From Mycobacterium sp. (GTDB lineage: Bacteria > Actinomycetota > Actinomycetes > Mycobacteriales > Mycobacteriaceae), in the NCBI RefSeq assembly GCF_004298145.1, contig NZ_SCRH01000070.1, forward strand, positions 1 to 64,000: 64,000 nucleotides of DNA, in the 5' to 3' direction. The notes below the pieces were generated by a model. It was not told where the DNA came from. It ran no database searches and was given only the letters and a program-made list of their open reading frames with translations. Below, piece by piece: positions 49,414 through 58,944 of the stretch. The stretch's first letter is position 1, and each line of letters begins with the position of its first letter. The position numbers and the translations under genes were made by a program.

Positions 49414-50518
49414 GGCGCCGCAGCCTCGCTCGTATCCGCCGCAGCCTCAGCGCAGCCTTGGTCGGGGTGGTGCGCCTGACGAGCCGCACCAATCCGCCGT
49501 TGATGGCTTCCGGCTTGTCCAGCAGCGCCAGGTGACTCGCGCCGACGACGATGACCAGCTCGGACCGCGGCAGGCTGGCGGCCATCTTTCGTGAATACTC
49601 GTCCGGGGTGAGCAGGTCGTGGTCCCCGCATGCGATCAGGGTCGGGATCCGCAGCAGCGTCCACAGCCCGGCGGTTTCGTCATGTTTTTCCAGAGCGTCC
49701 AGGAATCCCACCATGGTGGGAATCGGTGTGCTGTTCATCATCCGCTGAGAGAACGCGTCCAGGCTCCGGCTGACGTGCAGGTCGCTGTAGGAGGCGGCCC
49801 GAAGCACCGGCCCGATCAATGAGCGGGATACGTTGCGGCCGCGGTGCATCAGGTTCGGCGCCGACCGCGCGGCGACCCGGACCGCTTCCAGCGCAGGGTT
49901 TTTCAGGATTTCACCCAGTGGGGATCTCGCAACCCCTTCGGCCGCCGAGGAAATCAGCGCTGCGCCCACGATGCGGCGCCCGTACTGTTCGGGAAACTGC
50001 CGAGCGTGCGACAACACCGTCATGCCGCCCATCGAGTGGCCCACCAGCACGATCATTCCGCGCGGCGCCACCACGTTCAGCACGGTTTGAAGATCCTTGC
50101 CGAGTTGGGTCAGCGTGTAGGTCTCGGGCGCGGTCTCGCCGGATCGGCCGTGCCCGCGCTGGTCGTAGAAGACCATCCGCACGTCCGGTCCCAGCTGATC
50201 GGGCAGCCGGGTCCGCTGGAAATGAAAGGCGCCCCTTTGCAAGCAGAAGCCGTGGACGAACACCAGGGTCAACGGCGCGTCGGCCGGTCCGGCTTCGCTC
50301 ACCGCGAGCGGCACCCCGTCGGGTGTGGTGACCACCAGGCTGCGGTCGTCCTCGAGCCTGTCGAAATCCTCGTGGGCGTAAGGGTCTTCGGCCGTGGCGC
50401 GTTGGGTGATCGACCGGCGGGCCGAGGCCCCGATGATGGTGGCGATGGCGGTCAGCCCCGCGCCTCCCGCAAGCCAGGCCCTGCTCTTGTGGCGCCTGCG
50501 GGTTCCCTCAGGGCTCAA
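49400..50518 (-). CDS. Alpha/beta-hydrolase
   Basis: A 372-residue hydrolase with an N-terminal helix (AWLAGGAGLTAIATIIGAS) that may anchor it to the membrane. The nucleophile is the serine of GHSMGG, the oxyanion/cap region FVHGFCLQRG and YDQRGHGRSG, and the acid/base residues GDHDLLTPDEY and VVGASHLALL. The substrate is unknown. The start (TTG 50518) overlaps alr by 11 bases; the operon order is alr, hydrolase, tsaE, tsaB, rimI, tsaD. M. tuberculosis has no such gene between alr and tsaE, as far as I recall. Confidence 0.82.
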   Translation of the reverse strand: MSPEGTRRRHKSRAWLAGGAGLTAIATIIGASARRSITQRATAEDPYAHEDFDRLEDDRSLVVTTPDGVPLAVSEAGPADAPLTLVFVHGFCLQRGAFHFQRTRLPDQLGPDVRMVFYDQRGHGRSGETAPETYTLTQLGKDLQTVLNVVAPRGMIVLVGHSMGGMTVLSHARQFPEQYGRRIVGAALISSAAEGVARSPLGEILKNPALEAVRVAARSAPNLMHRGRNVSRSLIGPVLRAASYSDLHVSRSLDAFSQRMMNSTPIPTMVGFLDALEKHDETAGLWTLLRIPTLIACGDHDLLTPDEYSRKMAASLPRSELVIVVGASHLALLDKPEAINGGLVRLVRRTTPTKAALRLRRIRARLRRRGRP

Positions 50519-51683
50519 CGGTTTGCGCCTCGCGGTAGGTCCTGGTGATCCGCCCGCGGGGGCTGGTCACCACTTCGTAGTGAATGGTGCCGAGCAGGTC
50601 GGCCCAGTCCTGCGCGGTGGGCTCCCCGTCGCCGCCGGGCCCGAACAGGATCGCCTCGTCGCCCTCGGCCACATCGGTGCGCCCCGGGCCCAGGTCGACG
50701 ACGAACTGGTCCATGCAGATCCGACCGACGCCCGGTCGCCGCCTGCCATTGATCAACACCTCCAGCCGGTTACCCAGCGACCGGAAGATGCCGTCGGCGT
50801 AGCCGATCGGCAGCAGCGCAAGGTTGGTGTCGCGCTGCGCGGTCCAGGTGTGCCCGTATGACACACTCTCCCCCGCGCGGATCGACTTCACCAATGCCAC
50901 AGGGCATTTCACCGTCATGGCCGGGACCAGACCCATATCGCCGAGCTCGGGCACCGGGCTCAGCCCGTAAACCGCGATGCCGGGGCGCACCATATCGAAG
51001 GCCAGGTCGGGACGCGACATCGTGGCCGACGAGTTCGACAGGTGCGCCACCTCGTAGGCCACCCCCTGGTCGCGCGCCTGGACCAGCATGTCGGTAAACC
51101 GTTGGGCCTGAAGGTCGTTCACGGGGTTGGCGGGTTGGTCGGCATACACCATGTGGGACATCAGTCCGCGCAGCACGATGGTGTTCTCGGCAACGGCGCG
51201 GCGCAGCGCGGTCAGCATCGACGGGTATTGCGCCGGGGGTACGCCATTGCGATTCAGCCCGGTGTCGACCTTGACGGTGACCGTCGCGGTCCGGCCGGTG
51301 CGGCGCACCGCGTCCAGCAGCTCGTCGAGCTGGCGCTCCGAGGACACGGCGACCTGAACGTCGGCCATCAGCGCGGGCCCGAAGTCGATGCCGGGCGGGT
51401 GCAGCCAGGCCAGCACCGGTGCGGTGATGCCGGCGGCGCGCAGCGCCAGCGCCTCGTTGACGGTGGCGACACCCAACTCGGCCGCCCCCGCGGCCAGCGC
51501 GGCGCGCGCCGTCGGGGCGGCTCCGTGGCCGTAGCCGTCGGCCTTGACGACAGCCATCACCTGCGCGCCGCCGGCCTGCTCGCGCAGCAGCCGCACGTTG
51601 TGCTCAATGGCGCCCAGGTCGACCAGGGCCTCGGCGAGGAGGCCCGGTGTCAGGGATATCGGCGTAACGGGCACGCCCGCCAT
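50508..51683 (-). CDS. alr: Alanine racemase
   Basis: A 391-residue PLP enzyme making D-alanine for peptidoglycan; it is the target of D-cycloserine. The PLP lysine is K47 in MAVVKADGYGHG, and the second catalytic tyrosine lies in GESVSYGHTW. I start at ATG 51683 (MAGVPVTPISLTPG). The longer frame begins with TTG at 51719 inside the hairpin element, giving MQSRG, so it is an artefact of the repeat. Confidence 0.95.
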   Translation of the reverse strand: MAGVPVTPISLTPGLLAEALVDLGAIEHNVRLLREQAGGAQVMAVVKADGYGHGAAPTARAALAAGAAELGVATVNEALALRAAGITAPVLAWLHPPGIDFGPALMADVQVAVSSERQLDELLDAVRRTGRTATVTVKVDTGLNRNGVPPAQYPSMLTALRRAVAENTIVLRGLMSHMVYADQPANPVNDLQAQRFTDMLVQARDQGVAYEVAHLSNSSATMSRPDLAFDMVRPGIAVYGLSPVPELGDMGLVPAMTVKCPVALVKSIRAGESVSYGHTWTAQRDTNLALLPIGYADGIFRSLGNRLEVLINGRRRPGVGRICMDQFVVDLGPGRTDVAEGDEAILFGPGGDGEPTAQDWADLLGTIHYEVVTSPRGRITRTYREAQTVEP

Positions 51684-51705
51684 TGTCCCAGAAGCCGAAA
51701 ATGCA

Positions 51706-51768
51706 CCGCGAGACTGCAACTACCGACGTCGCTACTCGCGATTTGCGTCGCTGGTTGCAGTCTCGCGG
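51706..51768. repeat. Long hairpin element, copy 2, at the 3' end of gadB
   Basis: Arms CCGCGAGACTGCAACTACCG-like (51706-51728) and its complement (51746-51768) form a 23-bp stem with 2 mismatches and a 17-base loop. In the opposite orientation it is about 85-90% similar to the element at 2755-2821. It begins 6 bases after the gadB stop and lies upstream of alr. Confidence 0.85.
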
Positions 51769-51774
51769 CGATCC

Positions 51775-53157
51775 TCAGTGCGCGAAGTGCTGCGCCTGGT
51801 AGTGCCCGCCCGGTCTGAGCTTGTCCAGCGAGCTCAGCGCCGAGACGGCGTCGTCGTGCAGGGCGCGGGCCAGGTCGGCGGAGAGCCCCTCGCGCACCAC
51901 GATGCGCAGCACCGAGATGTTGGTGGCGTTGTCCGGCATGGTGTAGGCGGGCACCTGCCAGCCGTAGGTCCGCAGCTCGTGGGAGAGATCGAACTCCGTG
52001 TAGCCGCGATCCTTGGACAGCCGGAAGGCGACCACCGGGATCGCCGAGCCGTCGGAAACCAGCTCGCAGTGCTCGCTGACCCGCAGCTGCTCACCCAGCC
52101 AGCGCGCCGTCCCCGACAGCGCCTGCATGACCTTGGTGTAGCCCTCGCGGCCCAGCCGCAGGAAGTTGTAATACTGACCGACCACCTGGTTGCCGGGCCG
52201 GGAGAAGTTCAGCGTGAAGGTCGGCATGTCGCCGCCGAGGTAGTTGACCCGGAACACCAGGTCGTCGGGCAGATACTCCTTGCTGCGCCACACCACGAAC
52301 CCGACGCCGGGATAGGTGAGCCCGTACTTGTGGCCGCTGACGTTGATCGACACCACCCGGGGCAGCCGGAAGTCCCACTTGAGCTCCGGGTGCAGGAAGG
52401 GCACCGCGAACCCGCCACTGGCGGCGTCGACATGCACCGGGACGTCCACACCGCCGCCGGCGGCCAGTTTGTCCAGGGCCGCGCAGATCTCGGCGACGGG
52501 TTCCAGTTCACCGGTGTAGGTGGTGCCCAGGATCGCCACCACGCCGATGGTGTCCTCGTCGACGGCGTCGACGACCTGTTCCGGCGTGATGACGTAACGG
52601 CCCTCCTCCATCGGCAGGTAGCGGGGCTCGACGTCGAAGTAGCGGCAGAACTTCTCCCAGACCACCTGGACGTTGGACCCCATCACCAGGTTCGGGGTGC
52701 GGCCCTTCCAGTCCTTCCCGATCTTCTGGCGCCACCGCCACTTCATGGCCAGGCCGCCCAGCATCACCGCCTCGCTGGAGCCGACGGTCGACACCCCGCA
52801 CGCGCTGGAGGGGTCGGCGTCGTTCAGGCCGTCGGCGTGGAACAGGTCGGCCACCATGCACACGCAGCGCTGCTCGATGGCAGCGGTCGCCGGGTATTCG
52901 TCCTTGTCGATCATGTTCTTGTCGAACGTCTCGGCCATGAGCTTGCCGGCCTCGGGGTCCATCCAGGTGGTGACGAACGTGGCCAGGTTCAGCCGCGAAC
53001 TGCCGTCGAGCATCAGCTCGTCGTGGATGAAGCGGTAGGCGGCGTCGGGATCCATCGATTCGTCGGGCATCCGCAGCGCCGGTACCGGCGCGGTGAACAG
53101 CCGGCCGGTGTAGGCGGGGGCGATGGCGTGAGCGGGCATTGAAGGATGTTGTGGCAC
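51775..53157 (-). CDS. gadB: Glutamate decarboxylase
   Basis: A 460-residue PLP decarboxylase converting glutamate to GABA and CO2, which consumes protons and helps in acid stress. The PLP lysine is K277 in NVSGHKYGLTYPG. Length and order match Rv3432c. The ATG at 53157 is followed directly by PSMPAHAIAPAYTG. The gene lies between the hairpin element (downstream) and nnr (22 bases upstream), which probably form one transcript. Confidence 0.95.
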   Translation of the reverse strand: MPQHPSMPAHAIAPAYTGRLFTAPVPALRMPDESMDPDAAYRFIHDELMLDGSSRLNLATFVTTWMDPEAGKLMAETFDKNMIDKDEYPATAAIEQRCVCMVADLFHADGLNDADPSSACGVSTVGSSEAVMLGGLAMKWRWRQKIGKDWKGRTPNLVMGSNVQVVWEKFCRYFDVEPRYLPMEEGRYVITPEQVVDAVDEDTIGVVAILGTTYTGELEPVAEICAALDKLAAGGGVDVPVHVDAASGGFAVPFLHPELKWDFRLPRVVSINVSGHKYGLTYPGVGFVVWRSKEYLPDDLVFRVNYLGGDMPTFTLNFSRPGNQVVGQYYNFLRLGREGYTKVMQALSGTARWLGEQLRVSEHCELVSDGSAIPVVAFRLSKDRGYTEFDLSHELRTYGWQVPAYTMPDNATNISVLRIVVREGLSADLARALHDDAVSALSSLDKLRPGGHYQAQHFAH

Positions 53158-53178
53158 TGGGGAATCCTCTCGATAGGT

Positions 53179-54600
53179 CTATAGGGCGGCCAGGGCGGCT
53201 CGGATGTGCGGCACCATGCGCGACGACGACGTCGGCGCCTCGCCGGGGCCCGGGTCGGCGGCCGAGAGCGCCGCCGCGCGCGCGTGGACGAAGGCCGCCG
53301 CCGCGGCCGCCTCCGCCGCCGGCAGGCCCGCCGCCAGCAGCGCGCCGATTATGCCGGACAACACGTCGCCGGAGCCGGCGGTGGCCGCCCAGGACTGCCC
53401 GGCGGGATTGAGGTAGACCGGGCCGCCCGGATCGGCGATCACCGTGACGTTCCCCTTGAGCAGTACCGTGGCGCCGAACGCGTCGGCCAGCTTGCGGCAC
53501 GCACCCACCCGGTCATCCCCGGGGGGGCTACCCGCCAGGCGGGCGAATTCACCGGCGTGCGGAGTCAGCACCGTCGGCGCGGTGCGGTTTTCCACCAGCT
53601 CGGGATGGGCCGCCAGAATGGTCAGCCCGTCGGCGTCCACGATCACCGGCAGGTCGGTTTGCAGCGCAAACCACAGCGCCGCGGCGCCGGCGTCGTCGAT
53701 GCCCAGTCCGGGCCCGACGACCCAGGACTGCACCTGCCCGGTCGACGCCGGCGTGGGTGAGGCGATCACCTCGGGCCAGTGCGCGAGCACCTCGCGGTGC
53801 GCGCTGCCGGCGTAGCGGACCATGCCGGAGGTCGCCGCGACGGCGGCACCCGTGCACAGCACGGCGGCGCCGGGATACGTCGACGACCCGGCCAGCACGC
53901 CGGTGACGCCCTGGGTGTACTTGTCGTCGTGGGGCCCGGGTACCGGCCAGCGCGCCGCCACGTCGGCGGCCTGCAAGCCCAGCAGGTCGGTGTCCGGCAG
54001 GTCCAGCCCGATGTCGATCAACCTCACCCGGCCGCAATCGGCGAGCGCGTGCACGGGTTTGAGCCCGCCGAAGGTGACGGTCAGCGCGGCGCGCACCGCG
54101 GGGCCGGGGCTGGCCCCCGTGGCCGGGTCGATGCCGCTGGGGATGTCGACGGCGACCACCGGGATCCGCGCGTCATCGACCGCGGCGAACACCTCGGCCG
54201 CGGCGGGCCGCAACGCCCCCGAGCCGGAGATGCCGACCACCCCGTCGATGACGAGATCCGTTGTCGGCGATACCCTTTCGATGATCCGGCCGCCCGCCCT
54301 GCGGAACGCCGCCAACCCCTTGCGGTGGGTGCGCTCGGGGTTGAGCAGGATCGCGTCCGCGGCCGCGCCGCGACGCCGCACCAAGGTGGCCGCCCAGAGC
54401 GCGTCACCGCCGTTGTCCCCCGAGCCGACAACCGCGCACACACGCCGCCCGGTCACCCCGCCGGTGCGGGCCGTCAACTCGCCGATGATCTCGGTGGCCA
54501 ACCCGAACGCCGCGCGGCGCATCAGGGCGCCGTCGGGCAGGCTGGCCAGCAGCGGCGCCTCGGCCTGACGGATCGCATCTACGGAGTAGTAATGCCGCAT
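53179..54600 (-). CDS. nnr: Bifunctional NAD(P)HX epimerase/dehydratase
   Basis: A 473-residue fusion, the same length I recall for Rv3433c. The N-terminal YjeF_N domain (about 1-200) epimerises NAD(P)HX; the C-terminal carbohydrate-kinase-like domain (ADP-dependent dehydratase) has ATAGSGDVLSGIIGALL and VGPGLGIDD. It repairs hydrated NAD(P)H. I start at ATG 54600 (MRHYYSVDAIRQAE); the longer frame to 54648 is not conserved. Confidence 0.93.
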   Translation of the reverse strand: MRHYYSVDAIRQAEAPLLASLPDGALMRRAAFGLATEIIGELTARTGGVTGRRVCAVVGSGDNGGDALWAATLVRRRGAAADAILLNPERTHRKGLAAFRRAGGRIIERVSPTTDLVIDGVVGISGSGALRPAAAEVFAAVDDARIPVVAVDIPSGIDPATGASPGPAVRAALTVTFGGLKPVHALADCGRVRLIDIGLDLPDTDLLGLQAADVAARWPVPGPHDDKYTQGVTGVLAGSSTYPGAAVLCTGAAVAATSGMVRYAGSAHREVLAHWPEVIASPTPASTGQVQSWVVGPGLGIDDAGAAALWFALQTDLPVIVDADGLTILAAHPELVENRTAPTVLTPHAGEFARLAGSPPGDDRVGACRKLADAFGATVLLKGNVTVIADPGGPVYLNPAGQSWAATAGSGDVLSGIIGALLAAGLPAAEAAAAAAFVHARAAALSAADPGPGEAPTSSSRMVPHIRAALAAL

Positions 54601-54673
54601 CAGAGCCAGATTACGTGTCGCCGTCGCGGGGGCTTGGCGCCCAACCATCTTCCATCGCCGCCCGGCGCCGACA

Positions 54674-55393
54674 TCAGCTCGGGGCCTTCGGGGGCACGCT
54701 CCGGCGCGCCATGGCCCGCAGGCGCGCGGGACTCAATGGGCGGCTGCCTTCGGCGCGGGTGCGCGTCAACGGGTAGAAGCACAGGCCGATGAGGATCGAG
54801 GCGAAATGCCCGATCGCGGTGAAGTTCAGTTCGACGCGGTCCATCGTGATCAGCGGGAAACCGAAGATGACGAACAGCACCCCGAGATAGCCCCAGCGCC
54901 AGGGCCGGGCGATGTGATACGCCAGCACGGCCATCACGCCGACGAGGAAATAGCTGACCCCGATGTCGCGGGCGTGCACGAGGCGCTGCGACGCATCGCG
55001 TTCCTCGATCGCGAAGTAGAGGATGCCCTCGCTGATGTAGGTGGCAAGGATGTGAGAGCTCAATCCCACAGTGAGCCAGCGCAACTGACCGAGCCAGTGT
55101 TCGGCCGGGGCGAGAAACAGGGTGAACAGCAGCAGGTAGGGCTCGAAGTTTTTACCGTCGATCCACAGCAGGCTGGAGAACAGTACGTCGAGCGGGTTCC
55201 TGCCCAACTCGTGAATGTTGGTGGAGCGGTGCAGCAATACCGAGTGCAACTGCCTGCCGGTGAGATGGTTCTGAATGATCGTCGTGGCCATCAGCACGAA
55301 CAACCAGCCGTAGGTCAGCGGCGCACTGCTGACGAAATGCCACACCGCCAGCGTCATGCTGCGCACTCGTCCACGAACCGATGCATGCGCCAC
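54674..55393 (-). CDS. Rhomboid-like membrane protein (Rv3434c homologue)
   Basis: A 239-residue polytopic protein from GTG 55393. Membrane helices are visible around TYGWLFVLMATTIIQ, FEPYLLLFTLFLAPAEHWL, VSYFLVGVMAVLAYHIA and IGHFASILIGLCFY. It has the rhomboid-like layout but no catalytic GxSx motif, so protease activity is unlikely. It matches Rv3434c by position. Function unknown. The start is the closest to the expected length; ATG 55357 is the alternative. Confidence 0.75.
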   Translation of the reverse strand: MAHASVRGRVRSMTLAVWHFVSSAPLTYGWLFVLMATTIIQNHLTGRQLHSVLLHRSTNIHELGRNPLDVLFSSLLWIDGKNFEPYLLLFTLFLAPAEHWLGQLRWLTVGLSSHILATYISEGILYFAIEERDASQRLVHARDIGVSYFLVGVMAVLAYHIARPWRWGYLGVLFVIFGFPLITMDRVELNFTAIGHFASILIGLCFYPLTRTRAEGSRPLSPARLRAMARRSVPPKAPS

Positions 55394-55462
55394 GACATCA
55401 ACCTTCGCACGCGCGGCGTGCCACCGTAGGACTTCGGCGGCAAACACGCCGCCGCCGCTCAG

Positions 55463-56353
55463 CTACTCGACGGGCGCGGGGACCGGGGCGGGCGCCGCAA
55501 TGACGGGCACCGGCGCTCTCAAATGTCGCCACCAGCAGCCGATGTAGAGCACCATCGAGACCGCCAACGCGACCAGGACCCAGATCACGACGGTGATGTC
55601 GACCCAGCTGCCGAAGGGTGGCGAGCCGGGCAGCGCATTTCTCAGCGGCACCACCGCGAACAGCATCGCCGCGTACCACGTCGTCATCGGCGGCTGGAAC
55701 GGCCGCTTGTCTCGTGCGGTCTGAATCGCAACGAACAGAGCCAGACTCGCGATCGTGATGAGCACGCCGAGGATGACGACGGCGAACGCCGCGGTGCTCA
55801 GCGACCGCCGCAGGTGCAGCCGGTACGGTCCGTCCGCCTGCGGCCTGGCCGCGGTGAGCTGCCACCCCGAGAGGTGGTCGACGAAGGTGACGGGCACGCG
55901 TGCGGGCGCGCGGTCGGTATCGGGGCCGTGGAAGATCTCGACTTCCAGCGGCCCGGAGCGATATTGGTCAAACGGCCAGCGTTCGATCTGCCCGCCGAGG
56001 GTCAGCGGGACCGGCATCAGGCCCGGAAGCATGCCCTTGGTCCAGGTGCGCCGGGAGGGCATCGCCGAGGATCTGACGCGGAGGCTGAGATCCTCCTTGA
56101 GATGGTGGGTTTTCGGATCCAGCAACGCCGATCCCGGATTGAAGGCGAGGTTGACGGCGAGCACGCTGTTGTTCGACTGGACCTCTTCGACGTTGATCGT
56201 CGCCGAGGGCTCGTCGCCGCTCACGCCCGCGGTGACGTCCCCCAGACGATGGACGACATCGCCTTGGGCGTACATCATGACCGACGCGACGTATGCCACG
56301 AGGAGGAGCACGACGACACCGACGACGCCGTACCTCATGCCGCCCGATCGCAT
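55463..56353 (-). CDS. DUF4436 membrane protein (Rv3435c homologue)
   Basis: A 296-residue protein. One N-terminal helix (VGVVVLLLVAYVASVMMY), an extracytoplasmic beta-rich domain (about 30-195, TINVEEVQSNNSVLAVNLAF) and three C-terminal helices (STAAFAVVILGVLITIASLA, MLFAVVPLRNALPG, VVIWVLVALAVSMVLYIG). ATG 56353 is preceded by GGGAGGAAG. It matches DUF4436/Rv3435c; function unknown, possibly in the cell envelope given its place beside glmS. Confidence 0.82.
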   Translation of the reverse strand: MRSGGMRYGVVGVVVLLLVAYVASVMMYAQGDVVHRLGDVTAGVSGDEPSATINVEEVQSNNSVLAVNLAFNPGSALLDPKTHHLKEDLSLRVRSSAMPSRRTWTKGMLPGLMPVPLTLGGQIERWPFDQYRSGPLEVEIFHGPDTDRAPARVPVTFVDHLSGWQLTAARPQADGPYRLHLRRSLSTAAFAVVILGVLITIASLALFVAIQTARDKRPFQPPMTTWYAAMLFAVVPLRNALPGSPPFGSWVDITVVIWVLVALAVSMVLYIGCWWRHLRAPVPVIAAPAPVPAPVE

Positions 56354-56467
56354 ACTTCCTCCCGCACGGACGCAGCCTTGACCACCTGGCCGAAATGGTT
56401 TCCCAGGGCAATGTAATGGATCGGTTGCGTGTCCGTCGCCCATACGGGCGAAGCGGCTTATGCCCGC

Positions 56468-58345
56468 TTATTCAACGGTGACGGACTTGGCCAGGTTTCG
56501 CGGTTTGTCCACGTCGTAGCCCCGCGCCTGCGCGACGGACGCGGCGAACACCTGGAGCGGGATCGTCGACAGCAGCGGCTGTAAAAGCGTTGACACCGAG
56601 GGGATTTCGATCAAGTGGTCGGCGTAGGGGCGCACGGTGTCATCGCCCTCTTCGGCGATCACGATCGTGATCGCCCCGCGGGCCTGGATCTCGCGGATGT
56701 TGGACAGCAGCTTGGCGTGCAGCACGGCCGACCCCTTGGGGGACGGCATGACGACGATGACGGGCAGGTCGTCCTCGATCAGCGCGATGGGGCCGTGCTT
56801 GAGCTCGCCGGCGGCGAACCCCTCGGCGTGCATGTACGCCAATTCCTTGAGTTTGAGCGCACCTTCCAGCGCCACCGGGTATCCGACGTGGCGACCCAGG
56901 AACAGCACCGTCGGCGACTGGGCGAATTGATAGGCCAACGCGGCCACCGGCTTGATCGTCGCGATGACCCGCGCGACGAGGTCCGGCATCGCCTCCAGCT
57001 CGTGGAACTCCCGCGCGACCTCGTCGGGGTACTTGGTGCCGCGGGCCTGCGCCAGCGCCAGACCGACCAGATAGTTGGCGGTGATCTGCGCCAGGAACGT
57101 CTTGGTCGAGGCCACCCCGATCTCCGGGCCGGCGCGGGTGTAGAGCACCGCGTCGCACTCGCGCGGAATCTGCGAGCCGTTGGTGTTGCAGATCGCCAGC
57201 ACCTTGGCCTTCTGCTCCTTGGCGTGCCGCACCGCTTCGAGCGTGTCGGCGGTTTCACCGGACTGCGAGATGGCGACCACCAGGGTGCTGCGGTCCAAAA
57301 CCGGGTCGCGGTAACGGAATTCGCTGGCCAGCTCCACTTCCACCGGCAGCCGCGTCCAGTGCTCGATCGCGTATTTCGCCAGCAGCCCGGAGTGGTACGC
57401 GGTGCCGCAGGCCACCACGAATACCTTGTCGATCTCGCGAAGTTCCTGATCGGACAGCCGCTGCTCGTCGAGCACGATCCGGCCGTTCACGAAATGCCCC
57501 AGCAGGGTGTCGGCCACGGCGGCGGGCTGCTCGGCGATCTCCTTGAGCATGAAGTACTCGTAGCCGCCCTTTTCGGCGGCGGCCAGATCCCAATCGATAT
57601 GGAACTCGCGGTATTCGACATCCTCGTTGCCGTCGAAGTCGGTGATCCGGTAGCCGTTCGCGGTGATCACCACGGCCTGGTCCTGGCCGAGTTCGATGGC
57701 GTTGCGGGTGTGCGGGATGAAGGCCGCCACATCGGAGCCGACGAACATCTCGCCGTCACCGATGCCGAGCACCAGCGGGGTGGAGCGACGGGCGGCGACG
57801 ATGGTGCCGGGCTCGTCGGCGTTGGCGAACACCAGCGTGAAGTGGCCGTCCAGGCGGCGCAGCACCGCGAGCACCGACGCGGCGAAATCGCCGGCGGTGT
57901 CGCCGTGACGGTAGGCCTGCGCCACCAGATGCACCGCGACCTCGGTGTCGGTGTCGCTGACGAACTCCACGCCGTGGGCCTCCAGCTCGTGGCGCAGGTT
58001 CGCGTAGTTCTCGATGATGCCGTTGTGGACGACGGCGATCTTGCCGGCGGCGTCGCGGTGCGGGTGTGCGTTGCGGTCGGTGGGACGCCCGTGGGTGGCC
58101 CAGCGGGTGTGGCCCAGGCCGGTGGTGCCGGTCAGCGACGACGGCGGCATCTGGGCGACCGCCTCTTCCAGGTTGGCCAGCCGGCCGGCGCGCCGGCTCA
58201 CCGTCAGGGTGCCTGCCGAGGGGCCACTGCCGTTGGCCAGTGCGATGCCCGACGAGTCGTAACCGCGGTACTCCATCCTGCGCAGCGCGGCCATGACGAC
58301 GTCACAGGCGGGCTGCTGCCCGACATAGCCGACAATTCCGCACAT
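56468..58345 (-). CDS. glmS: Glutamine-fructose-6-phosphate aminotransferase
   Basis: A 625-residue enzyme for glucosamine-6-phosphate synthesis, first step of UDP-GlcNAc formation. The N-terminal nucleophile is Cys2 of MCGIVGYVG after Met removal. Two SIS domains follow (residues 285-430 and 455-595 with SQSGETADTLEA and LEGALKLKEL), and the end is DKPRNLAKSVTVE. I start at ATG 58345; the 72 codons upstream in the same frame would block the N-terminal nucleophile. It works with glmM, encoded at the right end of the window. No glmS ribozyme is seen upstream, as expected for mycobacteria. Confidence 0.97.
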   Translation of the reverse strand: MCGIVGYVGQQPACDVVMAALRRMEYRGYDSSGIALANGSGPSAGTLTVSRRAGRLANLEEAVAQMPPSSLTGTTGLGHTRWATHGRPTDRNAHPHRDAAGKIAVVHNGIIENYANLRHELEAHGVEFVSDTDTEVAVHLVAQAYRHGDTAGDFAASVLAVLRRLDGHFTLVFANADEPGTIVAARRSTPLVLGIGDGEMFVGSDVAAFIPHTRNAIELGQDQAVVITANGYRITDFDGNEDVEYREFHIDWDLAAAEKGGYEYFMLKEIAEQPAAVADTLLGHFVNGRIVLDEQRLSDQELREIDKVFVVACGTAYHSGLLAKYAIEHWTRLPVEVELASEFRYRDPVLDRSTLVVAISQSGETADTLEAVRHAKEQKAKVLAICNTNGSQIPRECDAVLYTRAGPEIGVASTKTFLAQITANYLVGLALAQARGTKYPDEVAREFHELEAMPDLVARVIATIKPVAALAYQFAQSPTVLFLGRHVGYPVALEGALKLKELAYMHAEGFAAGELKHGPIALIEDDLPVIVVMPSPKGSAVLHAKLLSNIREIQARGAITIVIAEEGDDTVRPYADHLIEIPSVSTLLQPLLSTIPLQVFAASVAQARGYDVDKPRNLAKSVTVE

Positions 58346-58703
58346 TCTGACCAGGGTAGTGCAGGAGGCCCACCGAACTCGCAGTCCGACGCTATGGTCA
58401 GGCCGTCCGCCGCCATTCACGTCGCCGTCATAACGGGCGGAAATTGTTTTCACCTGATGTGTGTCCGACGTTTTCATTGGCGTCATCGTCCGCGGGATGA
58501 CTGGCCCTAGCATTCGAATCGTCAGCAAATATCGTCCCCGACCGAAGGACCAGCTGTTCAAGGTCCAACCCGATGCTCTGGCTACCTCGAATTCCCTTTT
58601 TGCCGACGCACGAATTCAGTTGCTACCCGGGAATTGGGCAGCGGGTCGCAGCGAAATACATAGCGTGCCCCGACCGCCCACCATGCGCCATGAGGAGGCA
58701 ATC
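58346..58703. other. Divergent intergenic region upstream of glmS
   Basis: About 360 bases with no supported gene between glmS and the 65-residue ORF. It is richer in A/T in its middle part (around 58440-58640), where promoters for both directions are expected. No tRNA or riboswitch was recognised. Confidence 0.45.
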
Positions 58704-58901
58704 GTGACCGCAGTTCGGTACGACGATGCGGTGACCGCCCCGGCGGCACCGGCGTCCAGCCGATCCGTCAAGCCGCGCCGGCAGCCGTCGACCAGCTCCG
58801 GAAACGCCTTGATGGACATGACCACCCAGCTGCTCAGCGCCGGGCTGCACCAGCTCTACGCGGCCCTGTGGCGGGCGGGGGTCATCGAGGTCAGGGCGTA
58901 G
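58704..58901 (+). CDS. Small protein, 65 residues, unknown
   Basis: The GTG at 58704 follows GAGGAGG by 5 bases, a strong ribosome binding site that decides the start. The peptide begins VTAVRYDDAVTAPAAPASSR and ends LLSAGLHQLYAALWRAGVIE plus VRA. The second half could be an amphipathic helix. I do not recognise a family. It lies 43 bases ahead of the Rv3438-type gene on the same strand. M. tuberculosis has a membrane protein gene (Rv3437) in this position, not seen here. Confidence 0.55.
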   Translation: MTAVRYDDAVTAPAAPASSRSVKPRRQPSTSSGNALMDMTTQLLSAGLHQLYAALWRAGVIEVRA

Positions 58902-58944
58902 TCGTCCGCCTTGGCGCGCGATTGCGATGCGCTAACGTCGACGC

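Noticed and set aside
56615..58510. A plus-strand open frame of 631 codons
   Set aside because: Complementary shadow of glmS; Arg/Gly/His/Asp-rich with no motif.
58346..58561. Upstream extension of glmS
   Set aside because: Would put 72 residues before the N-terminal nucleophile cysteine, incompatible with activity.
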